A stretch of DNA of 20,216 nt from a virus (IMGVR_UViG_3300022853_000125:1-20216), one strand, 5' to 3'; numbered from the stretch's first letter, positions 6,219 through 14,489 are shown. Made by a program: numbers and translations. The notes: generated from the letters alone by a model not told the origin.

Positions 6219-7169
6219 ATGGCTACATATCAAACATACCAAGCTATAGGAAACAGAGAAGACCTATCGGATATTATATATTCGATCAGTCCAACTGAAA
6301 CTCCTTTTATGTCTGGAATTGCGAAAACAAAAGCAACAAACACACTACATGAATGGCAAACTGATGCACTAGCTGACGTTGCTGCAAATGCTGCTATTGA
6401 AGGAGCTAGTATAAGTTATGCAACTCTAACACCATCAGTTAAAGAAACTAACTACACTCAAATTTCTACTAAAGGAATTAAAGTTTCAGGAACGCAAGAT
6501 TCTGTAACTTCTGCTGGAAGAAATAATGAGTTAGCTTACCAAGTTGCAAAAAGTGCTAAAGAGTTAAAAAGAGATATGGAAGTAGCTCTTTTAACTAATA
6601 TCGCTAAAGCAGCAGGTAATGCTACTACAGCTAGAAAACTTGGAGGAGCTCAAACTTGGTTTGAAACTAATGTTGACGCTGGTGCAGGTGGATCAGGTGC
6701 TGGTAATGGTGCAATCAGAACAGATGGTACTCAAAGAGCATTTACTGAAGCACAATTAAAAGGTGTTCTAGTATCTTGTTACAATGAAGGCGGAAACCCT
6801 AACATGATTATGGTTAATGCTTTTAACAAACAAAAACTATCTGGATTTACTGGTGGTTCTACTAGATTTGACGCTGCAGAAGATAGAAGATTAATTACTT
6901 CTATTGATGTATATGAGTCAGATTTTGGAACTATGCAAGTATCTCCTAATAGATTCATAAGAGGTGCTAATGCTACTTCTGCTAAAATAGGTCAAGATGC
7001 ACTTATTTTAGATATGGAATACTGGGCTTGTTCTTTCTTAAGAGACTTCTCACTACAAACTCCTGCACAAGACGCTGATGCAGATCAGAGATTTATGGTT
7101 GCTGAATACACTCTTGAGTCAAGAAATGAAAAAGCAAGTGGTTTAATCACAGATTTAACTACTTCATAA
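6219..7169 (+). CDS. Major capsid protein, SU10/DUF5309-like HK97 fold
   Basis: 316 residues, usual for this family. The N-terminus (QAIGNREDLSDIIYSISPTETPF) is the hallmark of the DUF5309/SU10-type major head proteins; it is followed by HEWQTDALA and VKETNYTQISTKGIKVSGTQ. The glycine-rich stretch at about 148-160 is probably a flexible loop. The C-terminus (FMVAEYTLESRNEKASGLI) matches the family's closing strand and helix. Several hundred copies build the shell, so expression should be high; GGAG at 6207-6210 is a good ribosome site. A 31-base hairpin follows shortly after the stop. Confidence 0.9.
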   Translation: MATYQTYQAIGNREDLSDIIYSISPTETPFMSGIAKTKATNTLHEWQTDALADVAANAAIEGASISYATLTPSVKETNYTQISTKGIKVSGTQDSVTSAGRNNELAYQVAKSAKELKRDMEVALLTNIAKAAGNATTARKLGGAQTWFETNVDAGAGGSGAGNGAIRTDGTQRAFTEAQLKGVLVSCYNEGGNPNMIMVNAFNKQKLSGFTGGSTRFDAAEDRRLITSIDVYESDFGTMQVSPNRFIRGANATSAKIGQDALILDMEYWACSFLRDFSLQTPAQDADADQRFMVAEYTLESRNEKASGLITDLTTS

Positions 7170-7182
7170 TAAATAAATTTGC

Positions 7183-7213
7183 TTGGGGTGTAACCTAAAA
7201 AAATGCACCCCAG
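7183..7213 (+). terminator. Stem-loop after the major capsid gene (terminator-like, no U run)
   Basis: TGGGGTG (7184-7190) pairs with CACCCCA (7206-7212). It extends outward by T-G (7183/7213) and inward by T-G and A-T, giving about ten pairs around an A-rich loop. No T tract follows on either strand, so classic intrinsic termination is doubtful; partial termination, 3'-end protection or RNA processing of the capsid message is likelier. Confidence 0.5.
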
Positions 7214-7278
7214 TCAATTAAACAAAACGTTGAAATCTTAATAAGGTTATAGATGGAACAACAAATGGAGAAAACACA

Positions 7279-7620
7279 ATGAGAACATTAAACGATTACT
7301 TTTTAACATCAGCAATACCTGACGTATCAACTGCATCATCTACTTTTGTAGTTATACCAGACGCTGGTAGAATAGTTAAAATATTTGCTCACAACAAAGC
7401 AACCACTACTGGAACTGCAGCTGTTACTTTTGAAATAGACGGTGTAGCTTGTACTTCTGGTGCAATAAGTCATATTGCAACAGCTTCAGCTGGAAAACAA
7501 TATGAAGTAGAACCTACAGCATTAAATAATGTAAATGAAGGTTCAGCACTTGAATGTATTACAGATGGTGGATCTACAAACGCTTCTAAAATGGAAATAA
7601 CTTTTGTTATTAGAAGATAA
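7279..7620 (+). CDS. Putative head decoration or small virion structural protein
   Basis: 113 residues, Ala/Thr rich, almost all beta strand. It resembles small beta-sandwich phage surface proteins: a hydrophobic start with PDAGRIVKIFAHN, a central ATTTGTAAVTFEIDGVA, and a final KMEITFVIRR. It lies directly after the major capsid gene with a hairpin on each side of it, the usual place for decoration or cement proteins. GGAG at 7267-7270 serves the ATG. The same general layout (PAGR-V near the N-terminus, a final -EI- strand) recalls the small proteins at 12965 and 18843, but similarity is weak. Function is inferred from place and composition. Confidence 0.6.
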   Translation: MRTLNDYFLTSAIPDVSTASSTFVVIPDAGRIVKIFAHNKATTTGTAAVTFEIDGVACTSGAISHIATASAGKQYEVEPTALNNVNEGSALECITDGGSTNASKMEITFVIRR

Positions 7621-7638
7621 TAAGATATAACAATATTT

Positions 7639-7667
7639 GGGGGATCTTACCTAGCGGTACTTCCCCC
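7639..7667 (+). terminator. Stem-loop between the two small head genes (no U run)
   Basis: GGGGGA (7639-7644) pairs with TCCCCC (7662-7667). Inside it TACC (7648-7651) pairs with GGTA (7656-7659) around TAGC. It is GC-rich in an AT-rich gap, but is followed by TTACTAAC rather than a T run. Like the hairpin after the capsid gene it is probably an mRNA end or processing structure. Confidence 0.5.
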
Positions 7668-7690
7668 TTACTAACTAATGGAGAAATAAA

Positions 7691-7975
7691 ATGAGTTTTA
7701 ATTACGGACTAAGACCTATAACACATCAAGGTAAAACAAGTGATGGAACATCTGCTCAATCTAGTGCTTTTGGAACACAAACTGAATATGTAAGAATAGC
7801 AGCAACTGCTGATGTTTATATTTTATTCGGTGCAAACCCAACTGCTGTTGCAACTGCTGATTCATCAACTATCTTTATACCTGCTGACCAACCTGAAATT
7901 TTTAAAGTTTCACCAGGTGAAAAAGTAGCTTTTATTGGTACTGCTGAAATTTCTATTACTGAAATGTCTGGCTAA
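7691..7975 (+). CDS. Small beta-rich virion protein (head surface candidate)
   Basis: 94 residues without charged clusters, beta-rich: TEYVRIAATADVYILFGANPTA, then FIPADQPEIFKVSPGEKVAFIG. The pattern of a hydrophobic strand, polar loop and P-A-D-Q-P-E-I-F turn is typical of small phage virion proteins near the head genes. The ribosome site GGAG in the shared ATGGAGAA context precedes the ATG, as for the gene at 7279. Its stop TAA shares an A with the ATG of the next gene. The exact role (decoration, head completion) cannot be read from sequence. Confidence 0.6.
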   Translation: MSFNYGLRPITHQGKTSDGTSAQSSAFGTQTEYVRIAATADVYILFGANPTAVATADSSTIFIPADQPEIFKVSPGEKVAFIGTAEISITEMSG

Positions 7976-8109
7976 TGGCTAAACAAAATTTTGCATTTTA
8001 TGTAAAAAGAGATCAGAATAAAAAACGACCAGGTTGCCATAAGAAATCTCAGAACAAATCTGAGTGTAGGCAAAAAAGTCAGAATAGATATAAAGGTCAA
8101 GGCAGATGA
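7975..8109 (+). CDS. 44-residue highly basic protein, overlapped at both ends
   Basis: The frame encodes 44 residues starting MAKQNFAFYVKRDQNKKRPG and ending YKGQGR. It is very rich in Lys, Arg, Gln and Asn, with Cys and His (GCHKK, ECRQK). It begins in a TAATG overlap with the upstream gene and ends in an ATGA overlap with the downstream one, which is strong evidence that it is translated. A KRPG start with a RGQGR-like ending recalls small basic proteins I associate with marine phage head regions. Its charge suggests nucleic acid or capsid-interior binding. No function is established. Confidence 0.65.
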   Translation: MAKQNFAFYVKRDQNKKRPGCHKKSQNKSECRQKSQNRYKGQGR

Positions 8110-8438
8110 GAAAAGATACAGTATTAGATGGATTACAAAAAACTACTTACATGCAAGATGACATGGAAGGTAAAATTATTACTAAGGAAGAAGTTGATAT
8201 AACTCCTCACTTAGATCATAATAAAAAACTACTAAATTTAAATGATGGTTATTCTAAATCAAGAGATTTAAAAAGAGTTGCTAGTATTCCAACTTTAGCT
8301 TTAAGTGTCTGGGCAAAAGAGTATAATGGTAGTAATAATTGGTTTGGTTTACCACAAGAAGTACAGAATAAAATATTAAAAACAAAATTGAATAGTAATG
8401 AGTTTCAATACTTTAAAACAGCAGAAGGTAATATATAA
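8106..8438 (+). CDS. Conserved small phage protein of unknown function (head-neck region)
   Basis: 110 residues. The C-terminal part, RVASIPTLALSVWAKEY followed by PQEVQNKILKTKLNSNEFQYFKT, matches a pattern I recall from many marine phages (R-V-A-S-I-P, a W, then L-N-D-P-E-N-x-F-F-R-T). The N-terminal part is charged (YMQDDMEGKIITKEEVDITP). It starts in an ATGA overlap and ends in a TAATG overlap, so it is translated with its neighbours. Its place between head and adaptor genes suggests a virion or head-completion role; this is inference. Confidence 0.7.
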   Translation: MRKDTVLDGLQKTTYMQDDMEGKIITKEEVDITPHLDHNKKLLNLNDGYSKSRDLKRVASIPTLALSVWAKEYNGSNNWFGLPQEVQNKILKTKLNSNEFQYFKTAEGNI

Positions 8439-9115
8439 TGGCATTAGCAACTTACTCAGATTTAAAAACATCACTTGCAAATTGGTTAAATAGAACTGAT
8501 CTAACAACAGAGATAGCGGAAGACTTTATTGTCTTAGCAGAAAAAGATTTTAATTCTAAATTAAGAGTTAGAAAAATGATTACTCAATCTTCAATTACAG
8601 TTGATTCTGAATTAGTAACTTTACCAACAGGATTTTTACAAGTAAGAGATTTTTATATTTTACAAGGTGGAGTTAAGTATGCTTTAAATTATATTACTCC
8701 ATCTCAAATGGATCAGATTAAAGGAACATCATCAACTGGTATGCCTTCTACTTATACAATCTTAGGAGATAATTTAAGATTTGCTCCAGTACCATCATCT
8801 TCATATTCAGGAATTATAAATCACTATAAAGAATTTGATCCACTATCAGTTACAAACACTTCAAATTATATTTTAACAAATCACCCAGCTATTTATTTAT
8901 ATGGTTCATTATATCATGCTTCTAATTTCTTAGGTGGTATTGAGCCTAATCAAGCTGGACAATGGGAAAAAATGTATCAAACGGCTTTGGAAAGACTTGA
9001 TAGAAATGACAAAGAAGATTCTTATGGTAATGCACCTTTACAACAAAGATCAGATGTAAGTGTAGCAGGTTCATTTAATGATATAAGTAGATTTTCTACA
9101 AACAACAACGTTTAG
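8438..9115 (+). CDS. Head-tail adaptor protein, SU10-adaptor-like
   Basis: 225 residues. The N-terminal helices (TYSDLKTSLANWLNRTDLT, then AEDFIVLAEKDFNSKLRVR) are characteristic of the podovirus adaptor family that includes SU10 and the gp4-type proteins. This is followed by beta segments (SSITVDSELVTLPTGFLQV) and a helical C-terminus (WEKMYQTALERLDRND). A ring of twelve copies would extend the portal channel and receive the nozzle protein encoded next. AGAAGG precedes the ATG. The C-terminal tail after residue 195 is polar and probably flexible. Confidence 0.82.
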   Translation: MALATYSDLKTSLANWLNRTDLTTEIAEDFIVLAEKDFNSKLRVRKMITQSSITVDSELVTLPTGFLQVRDFYILQGGVKYALNYITPSQMDQIKGTSSTGMPSTYTILGDNLRFAPVPSSSYSGIINHYKEFDPLSVTNTSNYILTNHPAIYLYGSLYHASNFLGGIEPNQAGQWEKMYQTALERLDRNDKEDSYGNAPLQQRSDVSVAGSFNDISRFSTNNNV

Positions 9116-9123
9116 GAATATTA

Positions 9124-10935
9124 ATGCAAGTACCCTTTGGCGAATGGCTACCAGATCAACCAGAACATAATAATCCTGGTGCTAATGTAGCTAACAATGT
9201 TTACTATGCTTTAAATTCTTATAAAAGATTTCCCTCTCTAGTTAATTATTCTACTAATGCTCTACCAAAAGATTCAAGAGGAGCTGGTTCTTTTAGAGAT
9301 AATTCTAATACCGTTTTTAATTTCGTAGCAACACAAGATACTCTCTATACTTTAACTGGAGGAGCATTTAATGAGTTAGGTGCTAGTGGATTATTATTAT
9401 CTACTGCTAAAGCTTCATGTACAATTACAGTTTCTGATTATGGAAATATAGCTGATGGAAAAACTATTACTTTAACTAAAAATGATGCTTCAACTATTGT
9501 ATTTACTTCAACGTCTAGTTCTCCATCTACAAATGAATTTCAAGTACAAACAAATAATAATACTACAGCAACAAATTTACAAACTGCTATTCATGCTCAT
9601 GCCGATTTTACAGCAACAGTTACGGATGCAGTTGTTACAGTAACAAGAGCAACTATTGGTAGAGAAAATTTAACCAATGTTTCAACAGATACTGTAAGAT
9701 TAACAACAACAAATTTTATTGGTGGAACACCTTTAACAGGAGCTTCAACAGATTATATAACTTTTACTCAATTTGGAAATTATGTAATTGCAAGTAATGG
9801 TGTAGATGCACCTCAATATTATTTAATGGGTACGTCAACTGTTTTTGCAAATCTATCTAACATTGCAACATCAGGTACAGTTCCAATATTTAAAGTTTCA
9901 GGAGTAGTAAGAGATTTTTTAGTAACTGGAAATGATTTAACAGCTTCAAATAAAATACAATGGTCTGGAATTAATGATTTAGCAACTTGGGAAGCAGGAA
10001 CTAAACAATCAGATAGTCAACAACTTCCTGGTTCTGGTGGACAAATTACTCATATAACATCTGGAGAAATTAGTTATGTATTCAGACAAAATTCTATAAT
10101 TAGAATGGATTATGTTGGTGGTTCAACTGTATTTAGATTGTCAATGATCTCACCAAATAGAGGAGCTGTTTATGGAAGAACAGTTTGTCAAGATAATCGT
10201 AGAGTATTTTTTTATGCTGATGATGGATTTTTTGAAATTAATGGAGATACAGTAAAAGCTATTGGTGCAGAAAAAGTAAATAGATTTTTTGATATTAATT
10301 TAAACAAAGCATATTCAGATAGAATTTGTGCTGCTGTAGATCCTTTTAATCAATTAGCAATTTGGCTTTACCCCTCATCTTCTGACACAGCAAATATTAC
10401 TGGAATTTGTGATAAAGTTTTAATTTATAATTATGCTACTGAGAAATGGTCATCTGCTAATGCTAATGCTAGTACAATATTTTCTCAATTCGTTGGAGCT
10501 TATACGGTTGAGTTGATGGATATTATTTCTGAAAATTTAGATAATATTAATATTTCTTTAGACACAGATTTTTGGAATGGTGGACAATTAGCTTTAGGTG
10601 GTATAGATAGTGATTATAAAGCTGCTATTTTTTCAGGAACAGAAAATGTTGGAGAAATAGAAACTACAGAATTAGAGTTGTTTCCTGGACTAAGATCGTC
10701 TATAACAAGTGTAAGACCAATTGTAGATGCTGCAGCGACAGTAACTATTAAGACAAGAGATAGACTTACAGATGCAGTTACTGAATCAACTACTTCAAGT
10801 ATGAACTCTACAGGTGTTAATCCAGTACGACAATCTGGAAGATACGTTAAAGTAAATATTAAAATACCAAGTGGTGGAGCTTGGAAGGATGCTCAAGGAA
10901 TAGATTTAATTGCATCAAAATCAGGTTTGAGATGA
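9124..10935 (+). CDS. Tail nozzle-like protein (podovirus tail tube/stabilisation)
   Basis: 603 residues. The N-terminus (QVPFGEWLPDQPEHNNPGANVANNVYY) and the repeated short strand pairs (SYVFRQNSIIRMDYVGG; VFFYADDGFFEINGDTVKAIG; KVLIYNYATEKWSSA) are typical of beta-propeller nozzle proteins of short-tailed phages. Residues about 95-200 are Thr/Asn-rich and look like a separate immunoglobulin-like insert (ITVSDYGNIADGKTITLTKND onward). It follows the adaptor gene and precedes the fibre genes, which is the order in which the tail is built. AGGA at 9114-9117 serves the start. Its stop overlaps the next ATG (ATGA). Confidence 0.78.
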   Translation: MQVPFGEWLPDQPEHNNPGANVANNVYYALNSYKRFPSLVNYSTNALPKDSRGAGSFRDNSNTVFNFVATQDTLYTLTGGAFNELGASGLLLSTAKASCTITVSDYGNIADGKTITLTKNDASTIVFTSTSSSPSTNEFQVQTNNNTTATNLQTAIHAHADFTATVTDAVVTVTRATIGRENLTNVSTDTVRLTTTNFIGGTPLTGASTDYITFTQFGNYVIASNGVDAPQYYLMGTSTVFANLSNIATSGTVPIFKVSGVVRDFLVTGNDLTASNKIQWSGINDLATWEAGTKQSDSQQLPGSGGQITHITSGEISYVFRQNSIIRMDYVGGSTVFRLSMISPNRGAVYGRTVCQDNRRVFFYADDGFFEINGDTVKAIGAEKVNRFFDINLNKAYSDRICAAVDPFNQLAIWLYPSSSDTANITGICDKVLIYNYATEKWSSANANASTIFSQFVGAYTVELMDIISENLDNINISLDTDFWNGGQLALGGIDSDYKAAIFSGTENVGEIETTELELFPGLRSSITSVRPIVDAAATVTIKTRDRLTDAVTESTTSSMNSTGVNPVRQSGRYVKVNIKIPSGGAWKDAQGIDLIASKSGLR

Positions 10936-11081
10936 CAGATAAAAGTGATATAGATAACGTAAGATATAGTTTTGAAACACAAGAATTTTTTCAAAGACAA
11001 ATTGAAGAAGCAATTAACGCATTAATAAACGAAAAAAATCAAGAAAATAATAAAGCTTATGCTTGGTTTTTAGGAGATTAA
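10932..11081 (+). CDS. 49-residue helical protein before the main fibre
   Basis: I place the start at 10932, where ATGA overlaps the stop of the nozzle gene. This gives 49 residues beginning MTDKSDIDNVRYSFETQ. An upstream ATG at 10881 would add 17 residues that lie wholly inside the nozzle gene and look like a shadow. The protein is acidic to neutral and predicted helical (FFQRQIEEAINALINEKNQEN), ending YAWFLGD. The next gene starts after AGGAGA, part of which lies in its last codons. I do not recognise it; small helical proteins here may be tail-fibre connectors. Confidence 0.65.
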   Translation: MTDKSDIDNVRYSFETQEFFQRQIEEAINALINEKNQENNKAYAWFLGD

Positions 11082-11084
11082 ATT

Positions 11085-12950
11085 ATGGCAGGAATAAAAG
11101 ATTACTCAACAACCCAAGCTAACAACATAGATTTAAATGGTATAAGTACAGCTGAGGGAATGTTACCTTCTAATCTGAATAATGCAATAAGAGCATTGAT
11201 GAAGAATACTAGAGAATGGTATAATGATAGTCAATGGGTTGAGTACGGAGATGGTGATGCAGCTTTTACAGCAGCTTATGCAAGTGGAACTTCATTTACA
11301 ATTGCTGGTGTTAATGTTACAGCAATTTATCATGCTGGAAGAAGAATTAAATTAACAGCTTCTACTCCAGGAACAATTTATGGAACTATTTCTAGTTCAA
11401 CTTTTTCTACAAACACTACTATAAATGTAACTTGGGATAGTGGTTCATTATCAAGTGAAGCTATTACAAATGTTTATATTGGTGCTTTATCAAAAACAAA
11501 TAATTCTATTCCAACAGGAATTATATCAACTGCTATTCTTGCAGACGGATCAGTTACAACTGTTAAACTTGCAGATGATGCGGTTACAGTTGATAAGATG
11601 GCAGTTAATTCTGTTGACTCTGACCAGTATGTAGATGGTTCAATAGATACAATTCATATTGCAGACTCACAAATTACAGTTGCTAAAATGGCAGTTAACT
11701 CTATTGACTCAGATCAATATGTTGATGGTTCAATTGATACAATTCATATTGGAGATGACCAAGTTACAACAGCTAAGATTCCTGATTCAGCAATTACTTC
11801 TGCTAAGATTTTAGATGGTGCAATTGTTAATGCAGATATAAATGCTTCTGCTGCAATTTCTTTATCTAAATTAGAAAATCTTACAACCGCTAGAGCTTTA
11901 GTATCTGATGGTAGTGGAGATGTATCTGTTAGTGCCGTTACTTCAACTGAAGTAGGTTATCTTGATGGAGTATCATCTGCTATACAAACTCAAATTGATG
12001 CTAAACAAGATAGTGATGCAGACTTAACTGCAATTGCAGCTTTAGCAAAAACAGATGGAAATTTAATTGTTGGTAATGGATCAACTTGGGTAGCCGAAAG
12101 TGGAGCTACTGCTAGAACTTCTTTAGGATTAGGAACTATTGCAACACAAGCAGCAAACAATGTTTCAGTAACTGGTGGATCAATTACAGGATTAGGTGAA
12201 CCATCTGCTAACTCAGACGCATCTACTAAATCTTATGTTGACCAAGCTGTTGCAGGATTAAGAACTAGAATTATTGCAGAGGCAGCTACGACAGCTAATA
12301 TAGATTTAACTGCTGATCTTCAAAATGGTGATACTTTAGATGGTGTAACATTAGTTACTGGAGATAGAGTTTTAGTTAAAGACCAATCAGATGCAACTGC
12401 AAATGGTTTATATATTGTTGTAGCTAGTGGTACTGCTAGTAGAGATCCACAATTTGACACAATAGCTGAACTATCAGGTCAGATGATTGTTGTTAATCAA
12501 GGAAGCACTAATGATAATAAAATATTTTTATGTACTACAGATAGTGATGCAACATTAGGATCAACTTCAATTACTTATACTATAATTACACCAAGTAATG
12601 TTGGAACTGTTACTTCTATAGGAGTTGCTGATTCAGGTGCAGGAGAATTTACAGTTGGCAATACACCTATTACATCATCAGGAAATATTACACTTGCAAT
12701 CAATAGTATTGCAGACACAAAATTAGGAACAATCGCAACTGCAAACAAAGTTTCTTTAACAGCATTAAATGTTGATGGTGGCTCAGATATTGGAGCAGAC
12801 TTAACAACATCAGATTTAATGATTGTTGATGATGGAGCTGGTGGAACTAATAGAAAAGCTGCTTTATCAAGAGTGGTAACTTTAATCAATAACAACGCAA
12901 GTTTTGCATCTGTTGACACAGCAACAGCTTTAGCAATTGCTTTAGGATAA
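11085..12950 (+). CDS. Tail fibre protein with 30-residue repeats
   Basis: 621 residues. The N-terminus (GMLPSNLNNAIRALMKNTREWYND, 25-48) is the usual virion-attachment motif of marine phage fibres. Residues about 145-265 are beta-helical 'TAK' repeats (TTVKLADDAVTVDKM; TTAKIPDSAITSAKI), including two almost perfect 30-residue copies at 166-195 and 196-225. The middle contains EVGYLDGVSSAIQTQIDAKQ (typical trimeric fibre helix), and GLGTIATQAANNVSVTGGSI. The C-terminus (LMIVDDGAGGTNRKAALSRV) resembles fibre stem ends. It probably forms a trimeric stem anchored to the tail and carrying receptor-binding tips made by downstream genes. AGGAGA (11072-11077) is the ribosome site. Confidence 0.82.
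   Translation: MAGIKDYSTTQANNIDLNGISTAEGMLPSNLNNAIRALMKNTREWYNDSQWVEYGDGDAAFTAAYASGTSFTIAGVNVTAIYHAGRRIKLTASTPGTIYGTISSSTFSTNTTINVTWDSGSLSSEAITNVYIGALSKTNNSIPTGIISTAILADGSVTTVKLADDAVTVDKMAVNSVDSDQYVDGSIDTIHIADSQITVAKMAVNSIDSDQYVDGSIDTIHIGDDQVTTAKIPDSAITSAKILDGAIVNADINASAAISLSKLENLTTARALVSDGSGDVSVSAVTSTEVGYLDGVSSAIQTQIDAKQDSDADLTAIAALAKTDGNLIVGNGSTWVAESGATARTSLGLGTIATQAANNVSVTGGSITGLGEPSANSDASTKSYVDQAVAGLRTRIIAEAATTANIDLTADLQNGDTLDGVTLVTGDRVLVKDQSDATANGLYIVVASGTASRDPQFDTIAELSGQMIVVNQGSTNDNKIFLCTTDSDATLGSTSITYTIITPSNVGTVTSIGVADSGAGEFTVGNTPITSSGNITLAINSIADTKLGTIATANKVSLTALNVDGGSDIGADLTTSDLMIVDDGAGGTNRKAALSRVVTLINNNASFASVDTATALAIALG
11580..11759 (+). repeat. Two 90-base repeat units within the tail fibre gene
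   Basis: Units at 11580-11669 and 11670-11759 encode the same 30-residue block (core DSDQYVDGSIDTIHI) with only a few changes, some silent. A degenerate third unit follows from 11760. Such units can vary in number by slippage or recombination and change stem length. Confidence 0.75.
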
Positions 12951-12964
12951 TAGGAGAAACATAA

Positions 12965-13315
12965 ATGGCAAATATATTTAAAATAAAAACCAATGGTGCA
13001 ATGCCAGCAAGTGCTGGAACACCATTAACTTTATACACAGGAAAAGCAAGTACAACAGCAGTAGTATTAGGATTAATACTTTGTAATATTCACACATCAG
13101 CAGTAACAGCAACAGTTCAAATTGAGTCTGATACAGTAGATACAGAAACAAACGAAACTGTAAAAGTAGTTAATGATGTAAGTATTCCAGCTGGAAGTTC
13201 TTTAGAAGTTTTATCAGGTTCAAAAGTAATTATTCAAGCAACAGATGTTTTAAAAATAGACTGTTCAGTGGCAGCTAAAATTGACGCTTCATTATCAGTA
13301 ATGGAAATAACATAG
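12965..13315 (+). CDS. Small beta protein, tail-region virion family (first paralogue)
   Basis: 116 residues, all beta. Layout MANIFKIKTNGAMPA, LTLYTGKASTTAVVLGLILCN, AVTATVQIES, LSVMEIT. The same layout (MANIYKNAGFAI, YTVPAGRTTIVKNIQISN, VEVSVTDS, VSYLEIF) is seen in the gene at 18843, so the two are paralogues of a family common in marine phages. It probably caps or decorates a tail or fibre part; the exact role is unknown. AGGAG at 12952-12956 is the ribosome site; the stop TAG lies seven bases before the next start. Confidence 0.7.
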   Translation: MANIFKIKTNGAMPASAGTPLTLYTGKASTTAVVLGLILCNIHTSAVTATVQIESDTVDTETNETVKVVNDVSIPAGSSLEVLSGSKVIIQATDVLKIDCSVAAKIDASLSVMEIT

Positions 13316-13322
13316 GATTAAT

Positions 13323-14489
13323 ATGGCATATATAGGTTCTTCACCAGCAAACAAACCATTAACAAGTTCTGATATAACAGATGGAATTATTAGTACAGCA
13401 AAAATAGCAGATAGTTCTGTTACAGCAGAAAAAATAATTGCTGATACAAACTTTAGAAACATCATCATCAATGGTGATATGAGTATTTCTCAAAGAGCAA
13501 CTTCTACTGCATCTATTACTGGTAATGGTTATCACACAGTGGATAGAATGTTTCTTGGCTTAACATCTGCTGGAACTTGGACACAATCACAAGATACAGA
13601 TGTTCCATCAGCTCAAGGTTTTGCTACATCTTTAAAAATGGATAATACAACAGCAGATGGAAGTTTAGCTGCTGGAGATAATTGCATACTTCAACAAAAA
13701 GTTGAAGGTCAAAACTTACAGTATTTAAAAAAAGGTACAGCTTCTGCTGAAAGTACAACCGTTTCTTTTTGGGTAAAAGCAACAAAAACTGGAACAAATA
13801 TTTGTGAGTTATATGATGCAGATAACACAAGACAAATTTCTACTGCTTATACAATTTCAGTAGCCAATACTTGGGAAAAGAAAACTATAACTTTTGCTGG
13901 AGATACATCTGGTGCTTTTGGAAATGATAATGGCGTTTCTTTAACTTTATTATTTTGGTTAGCGGCTGGAAGTAATTATACATCAGGAACTTTATCAACT
14001 ACTTGGACTTCAGTTACAACTGCAAACAGAGCAGTAGGACAAGTTAATCATGCAGACAATGTAGCTAATAACTTTTGGATTACAGGAGTGCAATTTGAAG
14101 CTGGAACAGTAGCATCTGATTTTGAGTTCTTACCTGTTGATGTGAATTTAGAAAGGTGTCAGAGGTATTATTTACAATGGGTTAATGATGACCAACAAAC
14201 AATCGCTTCTGGTGCATATTATTCTAGTTCTGACGTTAGAATGATTGTTTCATTTCCAACTGCAATGAGAAATGGACCATCTTTAATTTCTTCTGATGTA
14301 AGCGATTGTTTTAGAGTTCAAAGAGATAGTGCAGATGATACTTTTAATGTACTTAAAGATGGTGGACCAAAAAATATTTATTCAATGCTTGTGTTTGGTA
14401 ATACAAATCTTTCAGGAACTGCTGGACAAGGTGGTTGGATAGGAACTAACAATTCAAGTGCATCTTTAGCATTTAATTCGGAGTTATAA
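13323..14489 (+). CDS. Tail fibre with carbohydrate-binding-like domain
   Basis: 388 residues. It opens with MAYIGSSPANKPLTSSDITD and a short TAK repeat (STAKIADSSVTAEKI, 24-38), the attachment part of fibres. A conserved module then begins with NFRNIIINGDMSISQR (43-58), which in marine phage fibres introduces a lectin- or CBM-like beta sandwich. Here that sandwich spans about 60-270 (VSFWVKATKTGTNICELY; NNFWITGVQFEAGT). The region from about 270 has ERCQRYYLQW and a Ser/Asn-rich end, perhaps a receptor-binding tip. It likely binds host surface glycans. The MAYIG start recurs in the two genes downstream. Confidence 0.78.
   Translation: MAYIGSSPANKPLTSSDITDGIISTAKIADSSVTAEKIIADTNFRNIIINGDMSISQRATSTASITGNGYHTVDRMFLGLTSAGTWTQSQDTDVPSAQGFATSLKMDNTTADGSLAAGDNCILQQKVEGQNLQYLKKGTASAESTTVSFWVKATKTGTNICELYDADNTRQISTAYTISVANTWEKKTITFAGDTSGAFGNDNGVSLTLLFWLAAGSNYTSGTLSTTWTSVTTANRAVGQVNHADNVANNFWITGVQFEAGTVASDFEFLPVDVNLERCQRYYLQWVNDDQQTIASGAYYSSSDVRMIVSFPTAMRNGPSLISSDVSDCFRVQRDSADDTFNVLKDGGPKNIYSMLVFGNTNLSGTAGQGGWIGTNNSSASLAFNSEL

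Noticed and set aside
10881-10931. Upstream start for the 49-residue gene
   Set aside because: The extra 17 residues lie inside the nozzle gene and have no ribosome site support; the ATGA overlap at 10932 matches the coupling used elsewhere.
11440-11634. 64-residue + frame inside the fibre gene
   Set aside because: A Leu/Gln-rich shadow of the TAK repeats in another frame, without its own ribosome site or neighbours.
12575-12919. 114-residue open frame on the minus strand
   Set aside because: It lies wholly inside the fibre gene at 11085-12950, its protein is low in charged residues and Val/Pro/Ala rich as expected of an antisense shadow, and it has no context.
13624-13830. 68-residue minus-strand frame
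   Set aside because: Antisense to the fibre gene at 13323, Leu/Phe-rich, with no independent signals.
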